Positions 45,017-57,329 of a stretch of 64,000 bases of DNA are shown piece after piece; within the stretch, counting starts at the first letter, position 1, and each line of letters begins with the position of its first letter. The stretch is from Epiperipatus broadwayi (Eukaryota; Onychophora; Udeonychophora; Euonychophora; Peripatidae): assembly GCA_028023455.1 (NCBI GenBank), contig JAQFVV010006274.1:1734001-1798000 (forward strand). The letters are read 5' to 3'. Under the pieces are notes generated by a model, which worked only from the letters and a program-made list of their open reading frames with translations, made no database searches and was not told where the DNA came from. The position numbers and the translations under genes are program-made.

Positions 45017-47209
45017 GTAACGTGTTTTTTTTTTTTTTTTATAAAAAAAAAAAAGGTGATAAAAATAACAATGTCTAGTAAAATTTTGTGAAATGTTTTT
45101 GCCAATTCCATAAAAATATTAGTATTGCAAGCAAATACACATATTTCATAACATATTATTATCGTTTAATTTTTATTTTTTCCTAGTATATCACACACTA
45201 GGTATGTGTGAGGTTTATATATTAATTTTTGCTTTCTTTTTTGCAAATCTCTTTTCATCAAAGAGCACTAATATTGTTTGATTTATTGTTTCTCAAACTT
45301 TCTACTATTGGGAGATCCCTTTACTTTCTTAAAAATTATTGACAATTGAGAATTTTTAAAAATATTTATTTATTTAATCATTTAAAAATAATATAGGCAA
45401 TTGTAATTTCATATTAAACATAATTATTGCTTTAATGAAAAATAACTTTTCCCAAACAAAAAAATAATGTAAAGAGTAGCATTGCTTTACATTTTGCAAA
45501 CATCTTTAATTTCTTAGTATTATTACTGAAAATAATTTGACTTAAAGCATTCTTTTTTAATGCTCCCCCTCCCCTTAAAATCCATCGACATTACTTTGAG
45601 AAACGCTTCTCTAATCTGATCTTCTCTTTTGTGGAATGGAATTAATTTTAGGCCCTCGCTGATTAAATTGATAGTGCCTACACACTTTTATTGTTCTTCT
45701 AATTTTTATTTTCCTTTCAGAATATTTATTGAATGGTCAGTGGTCAGTGAATTTATTTTCAGACATTGATCACTAAATTTGTTAACTTTGTGAAGAACAA
45801 AAACACTTTTTCTGAGATGGCTTTGCAAAATAAACATATCCCTCTTCCTTCTCCTCGTTACTAGGCAACTAGAGAAGATTCAGAAATATTAAGGAAAAGC
45901 GCTAAATCTCAGTATTAAATTTTAAACAGGGTTATCATTGTTTATTCTTTCTTCTTGATCACTTTTCTAAAATTGGTGATTTGGAGGTGTTTCCTTTTTC
46001 TCTCTCTTTTAAAATGAAACGTGGGCTGCTAACTTTCAATTGTTTCCCAAGCTACTCGACAAGACAATGGATAAATTTTTATGAAAATAATTCTCAATTC
46101 TATCAGTTAAGATAATTGCTGGCCATGATCTCAAGCACTTTTCTTTTCTTAAAAAACAATCTTTTAATTCCTTTCAGTTTATTATTATTAGCTGCATTGT
46201 CTAATTGTGTTTTATTAACATTGATCTCTAGGTCGAGTGAATTGTTCTTAACATAAATTTTTCTTGAAGTCTAACATCAAGTTTGACTATGTTTTACAGC
46301 ATTTGAGTTCTCTGAGTGAGAATTTGTCGCTGAGGTGATTGCTACAAGCCCAGTCATTAGCCGTGGTCAGAGGTCAGAGATAGTACAGCTCCAATTACTT
46401 TCAAGATGAGACAAATATAAGAGAAATTAAAGTCCAGTGTTTCTTAAAAACTTTTCTTCCCAAGACTGTCAAAATAATTGTTATGTTGGTTCCCAGTCCG
46501 AGCCAGAGAAGAAAGGGTGGGGAGAATGTTGAAACTTTTAATTTTTCAGCAATGGGGTGCTGCTCCAAGATATAGCATTTGTAATTGTTTAGTTACAATA
46601 CACATAATAAGAAAGTTAAAACACATTGTTTCAGAAAATTAAAATGATTTAATATGTTGATATATGTCAAATGAGTAAAAGAGAAGTTTCTGTATTGATT
46701 GTTATTAATTCTGATGATTCAATGAAATACTTTGTTTACAAATAATTAAAGGATTGTATAATTTAGCAAAACTTATGGAGTTGGTTATAATAATTTTGTT
46801 GTTATAATAATTATTTGGAGGTGGGTGTACACATTAGCTGTATACAATTATATGTATTTTGACAAACTTTAATTAAATATTTTACTAATTAAATATTTTA
46901 CTATATAAATCGGATTGTGTTGACTAATCCAAGATAAGAAGTGGTTTTGTTAAGGGGAAGGATAAAATTATAAAACAAAATTATATATTTTGTTTTACAG
47001 CTTAGCAGATTACAGCATACACAAAGTTTTATAGATTTTATAACTTTTTATGAAATCACATTTTATTATACTTGCATAAGTATAAATATAATTTAAACCA
47101 TATATATTCCAATAGGTATAAGCTATCAATTGAGAGAGTATTCAATTATTTGACTATTTTTTTAAAAAGTTGAAATTATGCATAATGTACGATTTATTTA
47201 TCAGATAAA
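45017..47209. other. AT-rich, partly more complex stretch without gene
   Basis: The donor at 45017 is followed by homopolymers. The part 45550-46560 is more complex and appears only once in the window, but every frame is closed by stops and no exon in compatible phase with 44914-45016 was found. Confidence 0.45.
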
Positions 47210-47460
47210 TAAAAATAGTTGTTTAATTTATCATTAAGACGTTAAAGGAACCAAGAAGAGCAAATTCGTAACGTCTACTGGCATAGATCTTGTTACTGCA
47301 GCTACAGATTGCTTATGTGATGAGCAAAAATGATGGGCTTGCTATCAAACACCCTGCTAAATTTATTGGCTTTTACCTCTTAAGTTTAAAATTAAAAAAA
47401 TATTGAGGTCTTTTTTTTCACATTCATAATTTTTTAGCTAAAACATTGCTTGAATTTTTT
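47210..47460 (+). repeat. 5' fragment of the RTE LINE family
   Basis: It resembles the 5' untranslated part of RTE LINE 1 (16560-16770) in the same orientation. Shared words, in order, are GAACCAAG-AG, CAAATTC-TAA, TTACTGCAGCTA-like sequence, TTTATTGG followed by TTTTACCTCT, and AGTTTAA. No coding part follows, so it is an isolated fragment. Confidence 0.55.
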
Positions 47461-47579
47461 TGAAGGAAGAGTATAGTGTGTGTGAATGCTTTATATACAT
47501 GTGTATTTATAATTATAATATGCAAACAATTCCCACATACTTATAGTAGGACTATTTCACAAAGCAATTAAATAAACAT

Positions 47580-50190
47580 CATATTTGTTTATTTACCTCC
47601 AGGCCAAACAATCACCAACAGAATAATTTTAACACTAAACTCAAAAGTAGCTAACTTCCCAATAGGCTTGATTTACCTCTAATGAGTGGAAAGGGGTTTC
47701 TTCCTCTAAATTCCATATTATTCGATAATGGTAAACATTTTTCACTCATAGACTTGGATGTTCTACTCTTCTACATCATATAACTTAATGTAGATAAAAC
47801 TCAACAACTGAACTAAATTTTAACAAATAAAATCCAAGCCCTTTTCTCTTCACACACTACAGTTTCTCTATTCCAAGATATACATCTATTTAAACAAAAA
47901 TAAGCAACTATAAATGTATCCAGTATAAGAATGGCATGTATTCATAAACATAATCTTACATATTATAAACCATATTCAAGAGGCTTTCCCTCTTCCATAG
48001 GGCTTTTAGAATTAATTGATGGACAAAATTAATAAAGAAATCATGCAAATATTATCCTCTGATGTAGATTTCCCAAATACAATGGATTTTTAAATGTTTC
48101 AAAGCAACTAACTCCTTGCTTGCAGAATATCTAACAATCAAAAAATGCAATTTTTTTTTAAAATAAACACACTCTTGATCCAAGCAATAGATCAGATTGG
48201 GACTAGACCAATCTCCACTTATAAGCCATTCCAATCACCATTAAAAAACAAGATAACTGTATTAATTGGAGAATATACACTTGAAAAATAAATTACAAAA
48301 AATACACGCTCTAGCCAGACCCAGATTTCCTAGGGTCATCTGAAAATGATGCAACTATTTATATAAAATCACCACAATACTGGAAACATCTCACTCAGGT
48401 TTACATAGCATTCCTAAGACAGTATATGCATATTTGAGTTTCTTTACCACACAATACCTAGAAAACTTCCTCTCTAAAAAGATATACAAAATACAAGACT
48501 TTATCTAATTTCATTAGTTTTTTTCATAAAAACCAAAACAAGACAAAGAACATACACTAAATAATTTACACCCAATCACAGTGAGCCTTTTAGGCATTAA
48601 AATATCATAAGGATTGAATCAAAACTCATATCATTATTAGCAAAATCACAACATGCAAAAAAAGTCTCATCCATTAATAGATGAAATCAGAAACAACAAA
48701 AATTAGTCCTATGGTAGTGCAACTAGACATAAACCCAGCCTTTGACTTAAAGCATATAGATAAACTTAAAAATACCATATTTCCTAAATCCTACTCTTAC
48801 ATATTAAAAAATCTACTTAACAAGGAATTCATATCACCCTAAACTGAAAAATCTCACCTCCATCATATAATTGCATTGTATAAGGGTCTCCAATAGCAAT
48901 CCACTTATCAAAACAATTGAATACCAACTTTCAAGAATATACATACCAGTTCTGAACAGAAACATCTCATTCATAGCTTATATGGATGGTGTTTCATTAT
49001 TTTTAACAGCAAAAAACAAATTCTACTTCTACAAAAAGAAAAATTTTCAGAGTACCCAAACAAATTCAATCTTGAAGTAAAAATTGACAAATCTAGTTCA
49101 TGACAAATTTATACTGGGAAAAAAGTCAGAGAATCTTTTAAAGGATCTCTAACCCTCTTTTTAGGTTTTCCTTTCCACTTCAGTCACTCAGAAATTTGAT
49201 GGCAAATTCAAGAAAGACTTAAACAAAAAATTGAAAATATAACACAATCAATGTCAAAAGCTTATCTATCTCTATATGTAAAAACTATATTGGTCAATAT
49301 GCTGGTAATGGCAAGGATCACTCATTATACACCAATAATAACATTCACCAAACCCTTCAGATATCAGATTAACAGCTTATGTAGAAAATTACTTTGGAAC
49401 AAGAAACCTGTTGCAATATCAATTAAAAGATTACAACCTTATCACAGAATGGATGACTTGGAAATATTTAGAATCCAAAAAACATTAAATATGATATCAG
49501 CCTGTATACTAACATATCCAGATTTAGTATCTGCTTTTAAAATTAGCCTCACAGACAAAAGAACATTGGAAAACATTCATAGAGTAATTTTTAAACATTA
49601 AAAACTTTACATTCTGCCTACCAAAACACAAATTTACATACTGGAAAGTATTTAACTTACTTGATCCTTTCTTTCCTATACTTAAACAACAAACAACTAA
49701 GTAGAAAATTTTGATTCTGATAACTGGAACCAAAATATTTAGACTTTCTTCTAAAAGTCAACATGGAATCTGTGTCTAATCTATTTTCTTAAAGCAAAAA
49801 GAAATCACAAAGAAATAGAAGATTTATGTACTCTATGTCATTTTGAACCAGAAACATGGCAACACCTTTTTTAAAAATATGTTTTGCTAGCAATATTTTG
49901 TAAACTGACAAAGCTATTAATGGAAAAATATAATAATATCAAACATAAGATGTACATTCTTCTTCAATGACAATCTCAGGAGACTGCCCAGCACACTTAT
50001 AAATAACAAAGAAAATCACAAAATGGTAAAGTATGTATTCAAGCATCTGGTTCCTACTATGATTGCATTCAAGCTTATAACAAGCCTCATAGAATTAAAT
50101 AAACAACAAATTCAATACATAATGTAAAAAGCTGTATAACAAAAATAAATCACATTACAAAACTGAAAAATTATGTCACTGAAATTTATT
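47580..50190 (+). mobile_element. L1/Tx1-like LINE, second and more decayed copy
   Basis: The plus strand is C/A-rich here, unlike its surroundings, and translates through many breaks into the same ORF2 as the element at 10020-12610. Motif A reads VQLDINPAFDLK (about 48714), the QG-like turn RVSNSNPLIK (about 48882), and the catalytic box FIAYMDGVSLFL (about 48970), where YxDD has become YMDG. The thumb segment reads FLGFPFHFSH (about 49160). The C-terminal frame at 49251-49601 includes CRKLLWNKKPVAISIKRLQP, equivalent to FLWGRKLVAISLKRTCFPKN in copy 1. A knuckle remnant CHFEPETWQHLF follows at about 49830. The 47580-48600 part is assigned on composition and position only. Confidence 0.65.
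49251..49601 (+). pseudogene. LINE ORF2 segment downstream of the RT, copy 2
   Basis: This is an uninterrupted 116-residue frame. Its centre, CRKLLWNKKPVAISIKRLQP, aligns with copy 1 at 11530-11610, and the following DDLEIFRIQKTLNMISACIL parallels SIDTLLIQRSHNIIFSLL. It is only one piece of a broken ORF2. Confidence 0.65.
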
Positions 50191-50259
50191 TTTATTTTAT
50201 ATATATCTCATTGTTTTTGTTTGTAAATAATTCCAGTGGTATTTATAACAAAGAAGCTA

Positions 50260-50770
50260 TGTTTTCTCTTACCGCACTTATCAATTAAGAACTTGTTTGA
50301 GCTATTGGTGCACTCTCTGTATTACATTTTTGTAAATACAAGCTTATAAAAGTAATGTCATGTTAAATATATGACTTGGCTTTTTTTTTTATTATTATAA
50401 TTTTACCATTAAGGCTTTGGCTATGCTGAGGCTATTAATATATGGTAGATCTGAATAGCTGGAGTAAAAGACATTTTCATGTTCTAAAACTTCAGAGTTT
50501 TGTTAAATAAGTGCTGGGTTTTTGAGTAAATATTTTAGATCTAGTGTCTGAATATTCTAGCTCTTCACTGAGGTGACCATAAGCTCGAAACTAATTGGTC
50601 TGGAGATAAGAATGTTCTGGATAGAGATTTTAAATATTTTCTCTTACCGCACTTATCAATTAAGAGCTTGTTTGAGCTATTGGTACACTCTCTTTATTAC
50701 ATTTTTGTAAATACAAGCTTATAAAAGTAATGTCACGTTATATATGACTTGCTTTTTTATTATTACTAAA
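50260..50770 (+). repeat. Hammerhead-bearing repeat, family C, copy 2 (two partial units)
   Basis: TCTTACCGCACTTATCAATT, then AAGAGCTTGTTTGAGCTATT and ATTACATTTTTGTAAATACA with what follows occur twice: at about 50266-50390 and 50641-50765. Between them (50535-50640) is the block with the hammerhead motif, homologous to 38630-38730. The direct duplication of the 3' part, rather than the inverted one at 38.6 kb, shows two arrangements of the same unit. Confidence 0.75.
50561..50610 (+). ncRNA. Hammerhead ribozyme motif, family C, copy 2
   Basis: Stem I strand CTCTTCA, core CTGAGGT, stem II GACC-CATAA-type hairpin closing with GCTC (one mismatch), GAAAC intact (50587-50591), short stem III, GTC cleavage triplet at 50598-50600, then TGGAGATAAG returning to stem I. 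The A-to-T change at the end of the CTGANGA box is shared with copy 1, so it was probably present in the source element. Confidence 0.55.
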
Positions 50771-51313
50771 TTATATAAATTTTACTGTTTATAATTTTTT
50801 TGCTTTTATTTTCAAGTGAGTTATATATATAATTTAAAACTTTTTGTTTTAAGTATGTATATAAATAGTTGTTTTTTATTTTAATTGGCATGATACTTTT
50901 TTGTCATTGCGATGAAATATATTAAGCCTTAACATATGCATTTTACTCAATTAATTAAAATTTCAAGTCTTCTCATTTTGTTTTTCATATTATTACTAAA
51001 TTATCTTAGTTTCCCTTGTGAATTAACATCTTTTAGACAATATATATTTCCTCTAAAATGTAATAAAAGTTGAGACTGTAGTAAATTATTGGTAATGAAT
51101 CGTGTTTATTGTGTGCAGTTGCTGTTTAACATTGTTGTAAGTTTGAATTTATGCAATGATATGATCTAAAATAAAGTATTGATTTTATTATCACAGATAA
51201 TAGTGTTGTAGGCTGTAAACTAAACCACATTTTATAATTATTAAACTTAATTGTATAGATCATGATCAGTCTAATCACATAGCGAATCTATTTCTGATGA
51301 CAGTTTTTTTTCT
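50771..51313. other. AT-rich stretch, no feature recognised
   Basis: Low-complexity A/T sequence without a coding signal. No copy of a repeat seen elsewhere in this window was found. Confidence 0.5.
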
Positions 51314-51326
51314 CTTTTTCATTTTT

Positions 51327-51430
51327 TTTTCATATGTCATAGCATGGGCCGGGACGCGAACCCACAACCGTCTGCAACCAACTACTTGCTTGCAAGGCGG
51401 TTACGATGACCTCTAACTACGCTTGACTCC
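51327..51430 (-). mobile_element. Short tRNA-derived SINE, copy 2
   Basis: On the minus strand a tRNA-like head (GCGTAGTTAGAGGTCATCG, anticodon-loop-like CTTGCAA, B-box GGTTCGCGTCCCGGCC) is followed by the tail TGCTATGACATATGA and an A run. The tail matches the SINE at 9056-9155. Candidate target duplications are CTTTTTCATTTTT (51314-51326) and CTTTTTTCATTTTT (51431-51444), one T different; these are T-rich and so less convincing than those of copy 1. The B-box region is closer to a real tRNA than in copy 1. Confidence 0.7.
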
Positions 51431-51444
51431 CTTTTTTCATTTTT

Positions 51445-52039
51445 AAGCTTGAATCTTATAGTTATTTCTTCTGAATTGATTGTTTTATCTAAAGCAATAG
51501 TAAATAAATTATAATTCTCCAATATTTAAAATTGAGATCAACATTTGATTTTTTTTTTTACATCAAGAAATTATAATCCAAAACTATTTTTGCTATGGTT
51601 TTTTGATAATTTTGCTATTTATATATTTCTATTAAAAATAGTATAATATTTCACTTTTGTATTTATGAGACACGCCCTCCCTCATCTAAACATATTTATA
51701 ATTTGTCTGGAAAGTTGTGTCTTCTTACATTAATTAGATGAGATTTTGTTTAATTCAGTAGAAATATAATTTTATCTTGTTTTGTTAAATAATTTAATTT
51801 TTGAGAGTAAAGGTGTATCTTTGGTTGGTGAAATATTATTGTTTTAAGAATATATAAATCTGAAAGCAGTAGATTTGGTTATTGGGAAAAGTAAATGAAG
51901 AACTATCATAATAAAATTTTGTCTTTTTTTTAAAAAAAAATTGAACAAATTGATTCAATTACTGTTACATATTCCCAACTGTCTGGATTAAATATATTAT
52001 AAAAATAGATTTTAGAGAATTTATTGATAGAAATGATTA
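51445..52039. other. AT-rich stretch, no feature recognised
   Basis: No coding motif or repeat found elsewhere in the window was recognised. Confidence 0.5.
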
Positions 52040-52480
52040 TGGTTTCGGATATTGTAGAACTTTCTGAGATAAGATGAATGGGTTTTGAGGAAAAATTGAA
52101 GAAAATATAATATTTGTTAGTCTAGAAATAGCCACAGATATAATAGAGTAGGTATTATCACTTTATATTTAAGAACAAAGGATGGGTTTATAAGTTACTA
52201 GCATTTTATAAATGTTATTTATTGGGCTGCATGTTATTATAATGAATCTATTATTCTTATTGAAATGCATTTGCTCCATTGATGAATATAATAGAAAGTG
52301 TTTGATGAACTGGAGCTAAAAATGAAAATAGTAATATAATGATAATGGGTGAATGGAATGTCATAGTATGATAAGTACAAGATAAAACTGATGGTAAAGT
52401 ATAAGTAACATGAAGAGTCAGTGATGTTATTTAATGAAAATAATATGCTTATAAATAGATTTTGTGGATATGATGGATGT
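52040..52480 (+). pseudogene. LINE endonuclease remnant
   Basis: Frames read in succession give DIVELSEIR and MGFEE (about 52049-52095), like the RTE 'WDIvGLsEvRr'; VGIITLYLRTKDGFISY (about 52150-52200), like the 'GVGfi.....' strand; IILIEMHLLH (about 52250); and MIMGEWNVIV (about 52342), like the catalytic 'imGDfNArvG'. The order and spacing match an apurinic-type LINE endonuclease of RTE type. It is heavily decayed; lysine- and asparagine-rich pieces continue to about 53250 without recognisable RT. Confidence 0.5.
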
Positions 52481-53259
52481 TCAATAACTATTTTCTTTTT
52501 CTATATTTTAATGTTACCAATCAATAATTCTGTTTCTCTGCATGGTTGGTGAAGTTATAAGAATACCATTCAAAAACTAAAGATTTATAGATAAATTATT
52601 ACTGAAAGAAAAAAAATTCAGATTAATCTATTGGGTGGATCTGATGTATTCAGTCTGTCATTTTGTTTTTGAAACATATTTATATTTCTAGGTTCAGTGC
52701 TTTTCATCAACTAATCTTGATTTGAAACAGTGGTCAGAGCAAAAGTATTGTACTTATTAATAATGAAATAATCTAATAAATGTATTTTAATTAACTTTTT
52801 TTTTTAATTTTAAATAAAACATCACTTTGTATATCAAAATCAAATTGCATTTGTATACAATTTACAATGGGGTCATAATATAGTTATTAGTATAAAATTT
52901 GTCTTCTGATTTTTTTTTTTTATAGAAGTGTAATGTGTAGATTAGATATATGTGGTAATTTTTCTGGATAATATAGGATTTAGGAATTGACTTGGATCAG
53001 TCCACTCAAGTTGATAAGTATATAAGCACTGTTAAGGAGGAGTAAGAAGAAATTAGCTGAATACAAAATTAATGAAACATTTTATTGTTATTGTCTTAAT
53101 TTCAAAGCTAAATAGGATTGAGAAATCATATGACAAATACCAATCTCATAAATAGAAGAATAAGTACTTGGAAAAATTCAAGGAAGAAAAAAACTTATTA
53201 AAAAAGAGTTTGAAATAGGGGATAGATTAAAACTTTTTTTTTTTTTGCTGCATTCAGAA

Positions 53260-55842
53260 ATATATAAATAACTTGTGACAGAATTTTTGAGAAAAAAATT
53301 AGTTTTGTAGAGGCTGGTAGTAAGTAATTTCTGTTTATAAAAACAATGCATAGTATATACTTTATATAATTAATATATTAGTGATATAATCATATAAATC
53401 ATATGAAAAGAAATCAATATTTCAGACTTGCAGACTTACACTATTGGTGCAAGCAAATTAATGCCAATAATGCTTGTCTGAAAGATTGATTTTTTTTTCA
53501 CAACATATACTTTGCATAATTATGGAATTGTTAGATTTTCCAGTATTTTGGAATTATCCTGGTTTGGTGCATCAAGTCCCTGTGTGCCAATAAGAGGCTT
53601 TGGAATAGTCATTTATTAAAATTAATTTAAAAAATCCTAAAATTGCACTTTTTTTACTTGTTTTGCTATTAATTATTAATTGTTACATTAAACCTAACTA
53701 CTGTGATTAATATTATATTAATAAAACTTTAGTTAGTAAGTGTGATAGCTAGATGACTACTATTCCTTTAAATTGCTTTTCATTGCTTTATCACAACAGG
53801 AAGCCTTTATGCATATGTGTATGTGTGATCTGATTGAGATATAATTCCTATGCTAACTATAGTCATAGTTATTGTCATGTTAGATTTTTATTATTTTTCT
53901 ACATCATAGCCTTAAATTCTCAATGTTATTTTTGTTGATATTGTAAGTTTTTATTTAAGTTGTAATTTGTTTTAGTTTATAATTGTTAATCCTCTATAAA
54001 ATCCCACAAAGGCCATGCATATATTTAGATGAATGCAGAGGTGAATATTTGTTTATAAAAAAGGAAAGAACTTAAAATGCCTATAATCTAAAAGAAAATG
54101 TGAAATCTTCATAGTATCATCAAGTTAATTTAAAAATATTATTTAATTATATTATAAAATGAGAGAATTCTAAAGAATGTAAAAGCAAAAAAAATATTTT
54201 TTGCATATCACAATTAAGCAAGGTCAGTCTTTTTGGTTTCTTCAGACTGCCTAAATAAACTTATACCAAAGGTGTTCAGTGATCCAAAAATGGTACCAAA
54301 ATCTGCTACAGCCATATAAAAAAATAAGAAGTTCGATTAATCAATGTCTTGAACTATTTTCAATTGAAATTATTTGTAATTAATTAAAAACTTGTTCATT
54401 TTATAGCATTAATACCAATTCTAGTCCAATATTTTTCGAAAATTGGTATCAATATAAAGTTACTAAAAGTTTGGAATTTGATCCGAGTTTTTGCATGCAA
54501 ACTCTAAAAGTTTTTTAAAATGATAATAAAAAATGCATGAGGTTAGGGTGTGATAATGCAGATGTCAGTTTTCATAATTGTGAGAGAAATAGAGTTAATA
54601 ATGTTTATAATAAAATAAAAATGGGGCAGATATTAAAAGAATTGGTCCCTGGCATACATATAGCATGCATTGTTATGTAATATTGATCAAATAGTTCTAA
54701 AATGATTTCACTGTATGTACAATTAGAATAGAAAAATGCCAAATACAAAAACTAGTACCTCAATTAAAAAACAAGTCATTATTGTATTTATCTGAGATTG
54801 TCCCCACAGGATTTTTATCCTGGCTGAAAATAACTTTAATAAAATTGGCTTTTTAAACTAATTTTTAAAATTTATTCTTGGATCCCCCCTTCCTAGGCTG
54901 AGTGGTCAGACCCCTCCCCTCTCTTGCCGGTTATGATATTCACAAATTCTGGAAGTTCTACGTACTTATATATAAACAAACGCTACCAAAAACTAATGAA
55001 CACAATTACCAGTAAATACTACTTAGAAAAACCTAAATTACTAGTAATAGGAATAATGATAATTTAGATTCTATAATACTAGCTATCGTTTAGCGGTAAT
55101 TGTATACGTTAAACTGTAGTGATATTTGATAATAAAAAATGTCAGAGCAATGCATTGATTTAATATATATGTGCATACATTTAATGTTATTATAATTTTA
55201 TATAATAATATTTTTTTAAGTATTTGCCACTATTTAGCAATAATAAGAGTTATATTTATTATTCTTGAATATTAATACTTTGATTTTTCATTTAATCATT
55301 CTGTCTTTTTTCTTTGTAAGACAAAAATGAAATGCACTTCATTATATATCTTCATTAGATCGTGATATCTGATGTTTAAATTTGTTAGTTTTTGACATCA
55401 CGTATTTTCTTAATGTTTTTTAAAACTCTTCCGTGATTTTAAGATTGCTTTAAGATTAATAATAAAATACTACCTCCTAATAAGAGTATTGTTTGAGCAC
55501 TTACTATTATCCTTCTCATTCTTTTTTCTTTATATAATTATCAGCGAGTCAGAGAGGAAAGTTGGTTGAGAAAAAAAAAGTGAAGTCCTATAAGAGCTTG
55601 TGTCTGTAGAAAAGTGGCGGGCTTGTTATCCTCTTAAAGCAGAAATGAGTATTAATTATAAAAGAATTGCTTTAAAAGTGATTATATCAGACATTAATTG
55701 TTATTGTTCTGGGAAAGAATGGGAACAGTTGTGTGTGTGTGTGTAAATAGATATAACAGCCAGAGTATAATAGACTACCTGATAAGCATTTGAATAAATT
55801 GAAATGGTGGTGGAAGAATTGATCACTTAACACCACATAATG
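53260..55842. other. AT-rich stretch, no gene recognised
   Basis: Only A/T-rich low-complexity sequence was seen, with a small C-rich patch at about 54884-54935 and a GT run at about 55731-55744. No exon or repeat match was found. Confidence 0.5.
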
Positions 55843-55989
55843 TAATTTTAAATACTAATATATTTTACATAACTGGAGTCTATTTGTAATATAGGGGATT
55901 CGAATACAAACTTTCAAGCTCCCTTCAGCCATCCACTTTATCTCATACAAGTGACACACACGACCACAATCATGTGAAAAAGATAAATG

Positions 55990-56038
55990 ATCTCCAATAT
56001 CCATATTTTGTGCTGAACCAGCACTCATCAGTTGGTCC
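55990..56038 (-). ncRNA. Hammerhead ribozyme motif A1
   Basis: Minus strand: stem I CCAA, core CTGATGA exact, stem II GTGCTG/CAGCAC (six perfect pairs around GTT), AAAA (GAAA in the inferred ancestor), minimal stem III, cleavage triplet ATA, then TTGG closing stem I, followed by an AGATC segment. Only the G of GAAA is changed. Confidence 0.7.
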
Positions 56039-56268
56039 ACATAATCATCCCTCTCACACATATATAATCAGTGCTCGGTTTATATTAAGATAGCAAATCT
56101 TCACACTTTAATGGACAGGCTTCAATCTATTCCATGCTCCAACACTTCAGCCATCTATAATATAAAAAATTTGATGATTGAACACCCAAATCGCTTATTA
56201 ATGCCAATATTATTGTCATACCCATGTTGACTTTAAGACAATCTGACCTTCTGTTGGAGATAATAACC

Positions 56269-56318
56269 TGGATCAACTGATGAGGGCTGTTTTAGCACAA
56301 AATATGTATATTTATCAT
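56269..56318 (+). ncRNA. Hammerhead ribozyme motif A2, degenerate
   Basis: CTGATGA is intact at 56277-56283. Stem II reads GGGCTG...TAGCAC with mismatches, the GAAA position reads AAAA, and the returning stem I strand has mutated from TTGG to TTTA, so cleavage is unlikely. Confidence 0.6.
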
Positions 56319-56740
56319 TTATCTTTTTCACATGTGTGTGGTCATATGTATCAGTTGTATGAGATGAGAGTGGATGACTGAAGGGAGCTTGAAAGTTTGT
56401 GTTCAAATTCCCTATATTACATCTGGACTTGAGGTATATAAAATATACTAGTATTTAAAATATTACAAATTCATCCTGTATCGTGCCTATTAATCTTCTG
56501 TGTATTTAAATGGACATGGTCCTTATATATGAGAGGTCATATTGACTTAAATTCAACATGGGCATGACAATAATGTTGGTATTAACAAGGGATTTGGGTA
56601 TTCTGTCATCAATTTTTTTTAATGATATTGGATGGTTGAAGTGTTGGACAGTGGAGTAGATTGAAGTTTTTCCATTAAAGTGTGAAGATTTGCTATCTTA
56701 ATATAAACCAAGCGCTGATTATATATATGTAGGAGATGAT

Positions 56741-56794
56741 GATCTGAACCAACTGATGAGTATTGATTCAACACGAGCTACATATATTGGAGAT
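56741..56794 (+). ncRNA. Hammerhead ribozyme motif A3
   Basis: GATC...CCAA then exact CTGATGA (56753-56759), stem II GTATTG/CAACAC (mostly paired), CGAG in place of CGAA, a stem III remnant and ATATTGGAGATC, which pairs back through CCAA/TTGG and GATC/GATC across an internal loop. The retained G at the GAAA position here, and in A4, shows that the ancestral core had GAAA. Confidence 0.65.
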
Positions 56795-56870
56795 CATTTA
56801 TCTTTTTAAATGGTGACTGAAGGGAACTTGGAAGTCTGTATTCAAATCCCCATCTATTAAAATCACATTT

Positions 56871-56987
56871 CTAAATATTAATTATTTATGTATATATAAA
56901 AATATTTGTTTAATGTGTAAGGTATAATTAGTCCATTTTGAAAGCAATTAGTAACAAATTTAGCTGAAGAAACACATTATACATATA
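56871..56987. other. Short AT-rich spacer with LINE target duplication
   Basis: CATTATACATATA (56975-56987) abuts the 3' tail of RTE LINE 2 and resembles CATTATATATAA directly beyond its 5' end (60677-60688), an imperfect target duplication. Confidence 0.5.
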
Positions 56988-57329
56988 CAGTTATCATCAT
57001 CATTTTTAACCATTATCAGTTCACTGCAGAATGAAGATCTCTCCAAGTTTAATCCAGTTTCTCTGATCTCTAGCCCTTCTTCTTCATATGATTCCAGCAT
57101 ACTTCCTTATCTATCTGTCTTACATGTAATCTTTTAATAGGTCTTTCATATTCTTTAGTAATCCTGTTTAAGATTTTATTATCCATCTGTTATCATTTCT
57201 TTTAGCAATATGTCCAGCACAGCTCAACTTCAGTTTCTTAATTCATTTAGTGATGTCAAGGATATCTTTGTTTTATCACCCATATGTTTTGTTTTTGATC
57301 TTTTCTTGTTACTCCAAACTTTTGTTTTT

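Larger units (their letters stand above)
55843..56870. mobile_element. Cluster of hammerhead-bearing repeat units, family A
   Basis: Three copies of a unit of about 350-400 bp lie here: one on the minus strand (about 56250 down to 55843), a partial one on the plus strand (about 56255-56455) and another on the plus strand (about 56515-56870). The first two form an inverted dimer whose outer ends are complementary (AAATACTAATATATTTTACA at the left, a matching TAAAATATACTAGTATTT at the right). Landmarks in unit order are CATTAAAGTGTGAAGATTTG, GCTATCTTAATATAAACC, the hammerhead, GTATGAGAT and a B-box-like TTCAAATCCCC. Related units are at 58503-59219. Confidence 0.8.

Noticed and set aside
46280-46360. 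Possible 35-bp exon after TATGTTTTACAG with a GTGATT donor
   Set aside because: In the phase required to follow the exon at 44914-45016 it contains an immediate stop, and the donor is poor.
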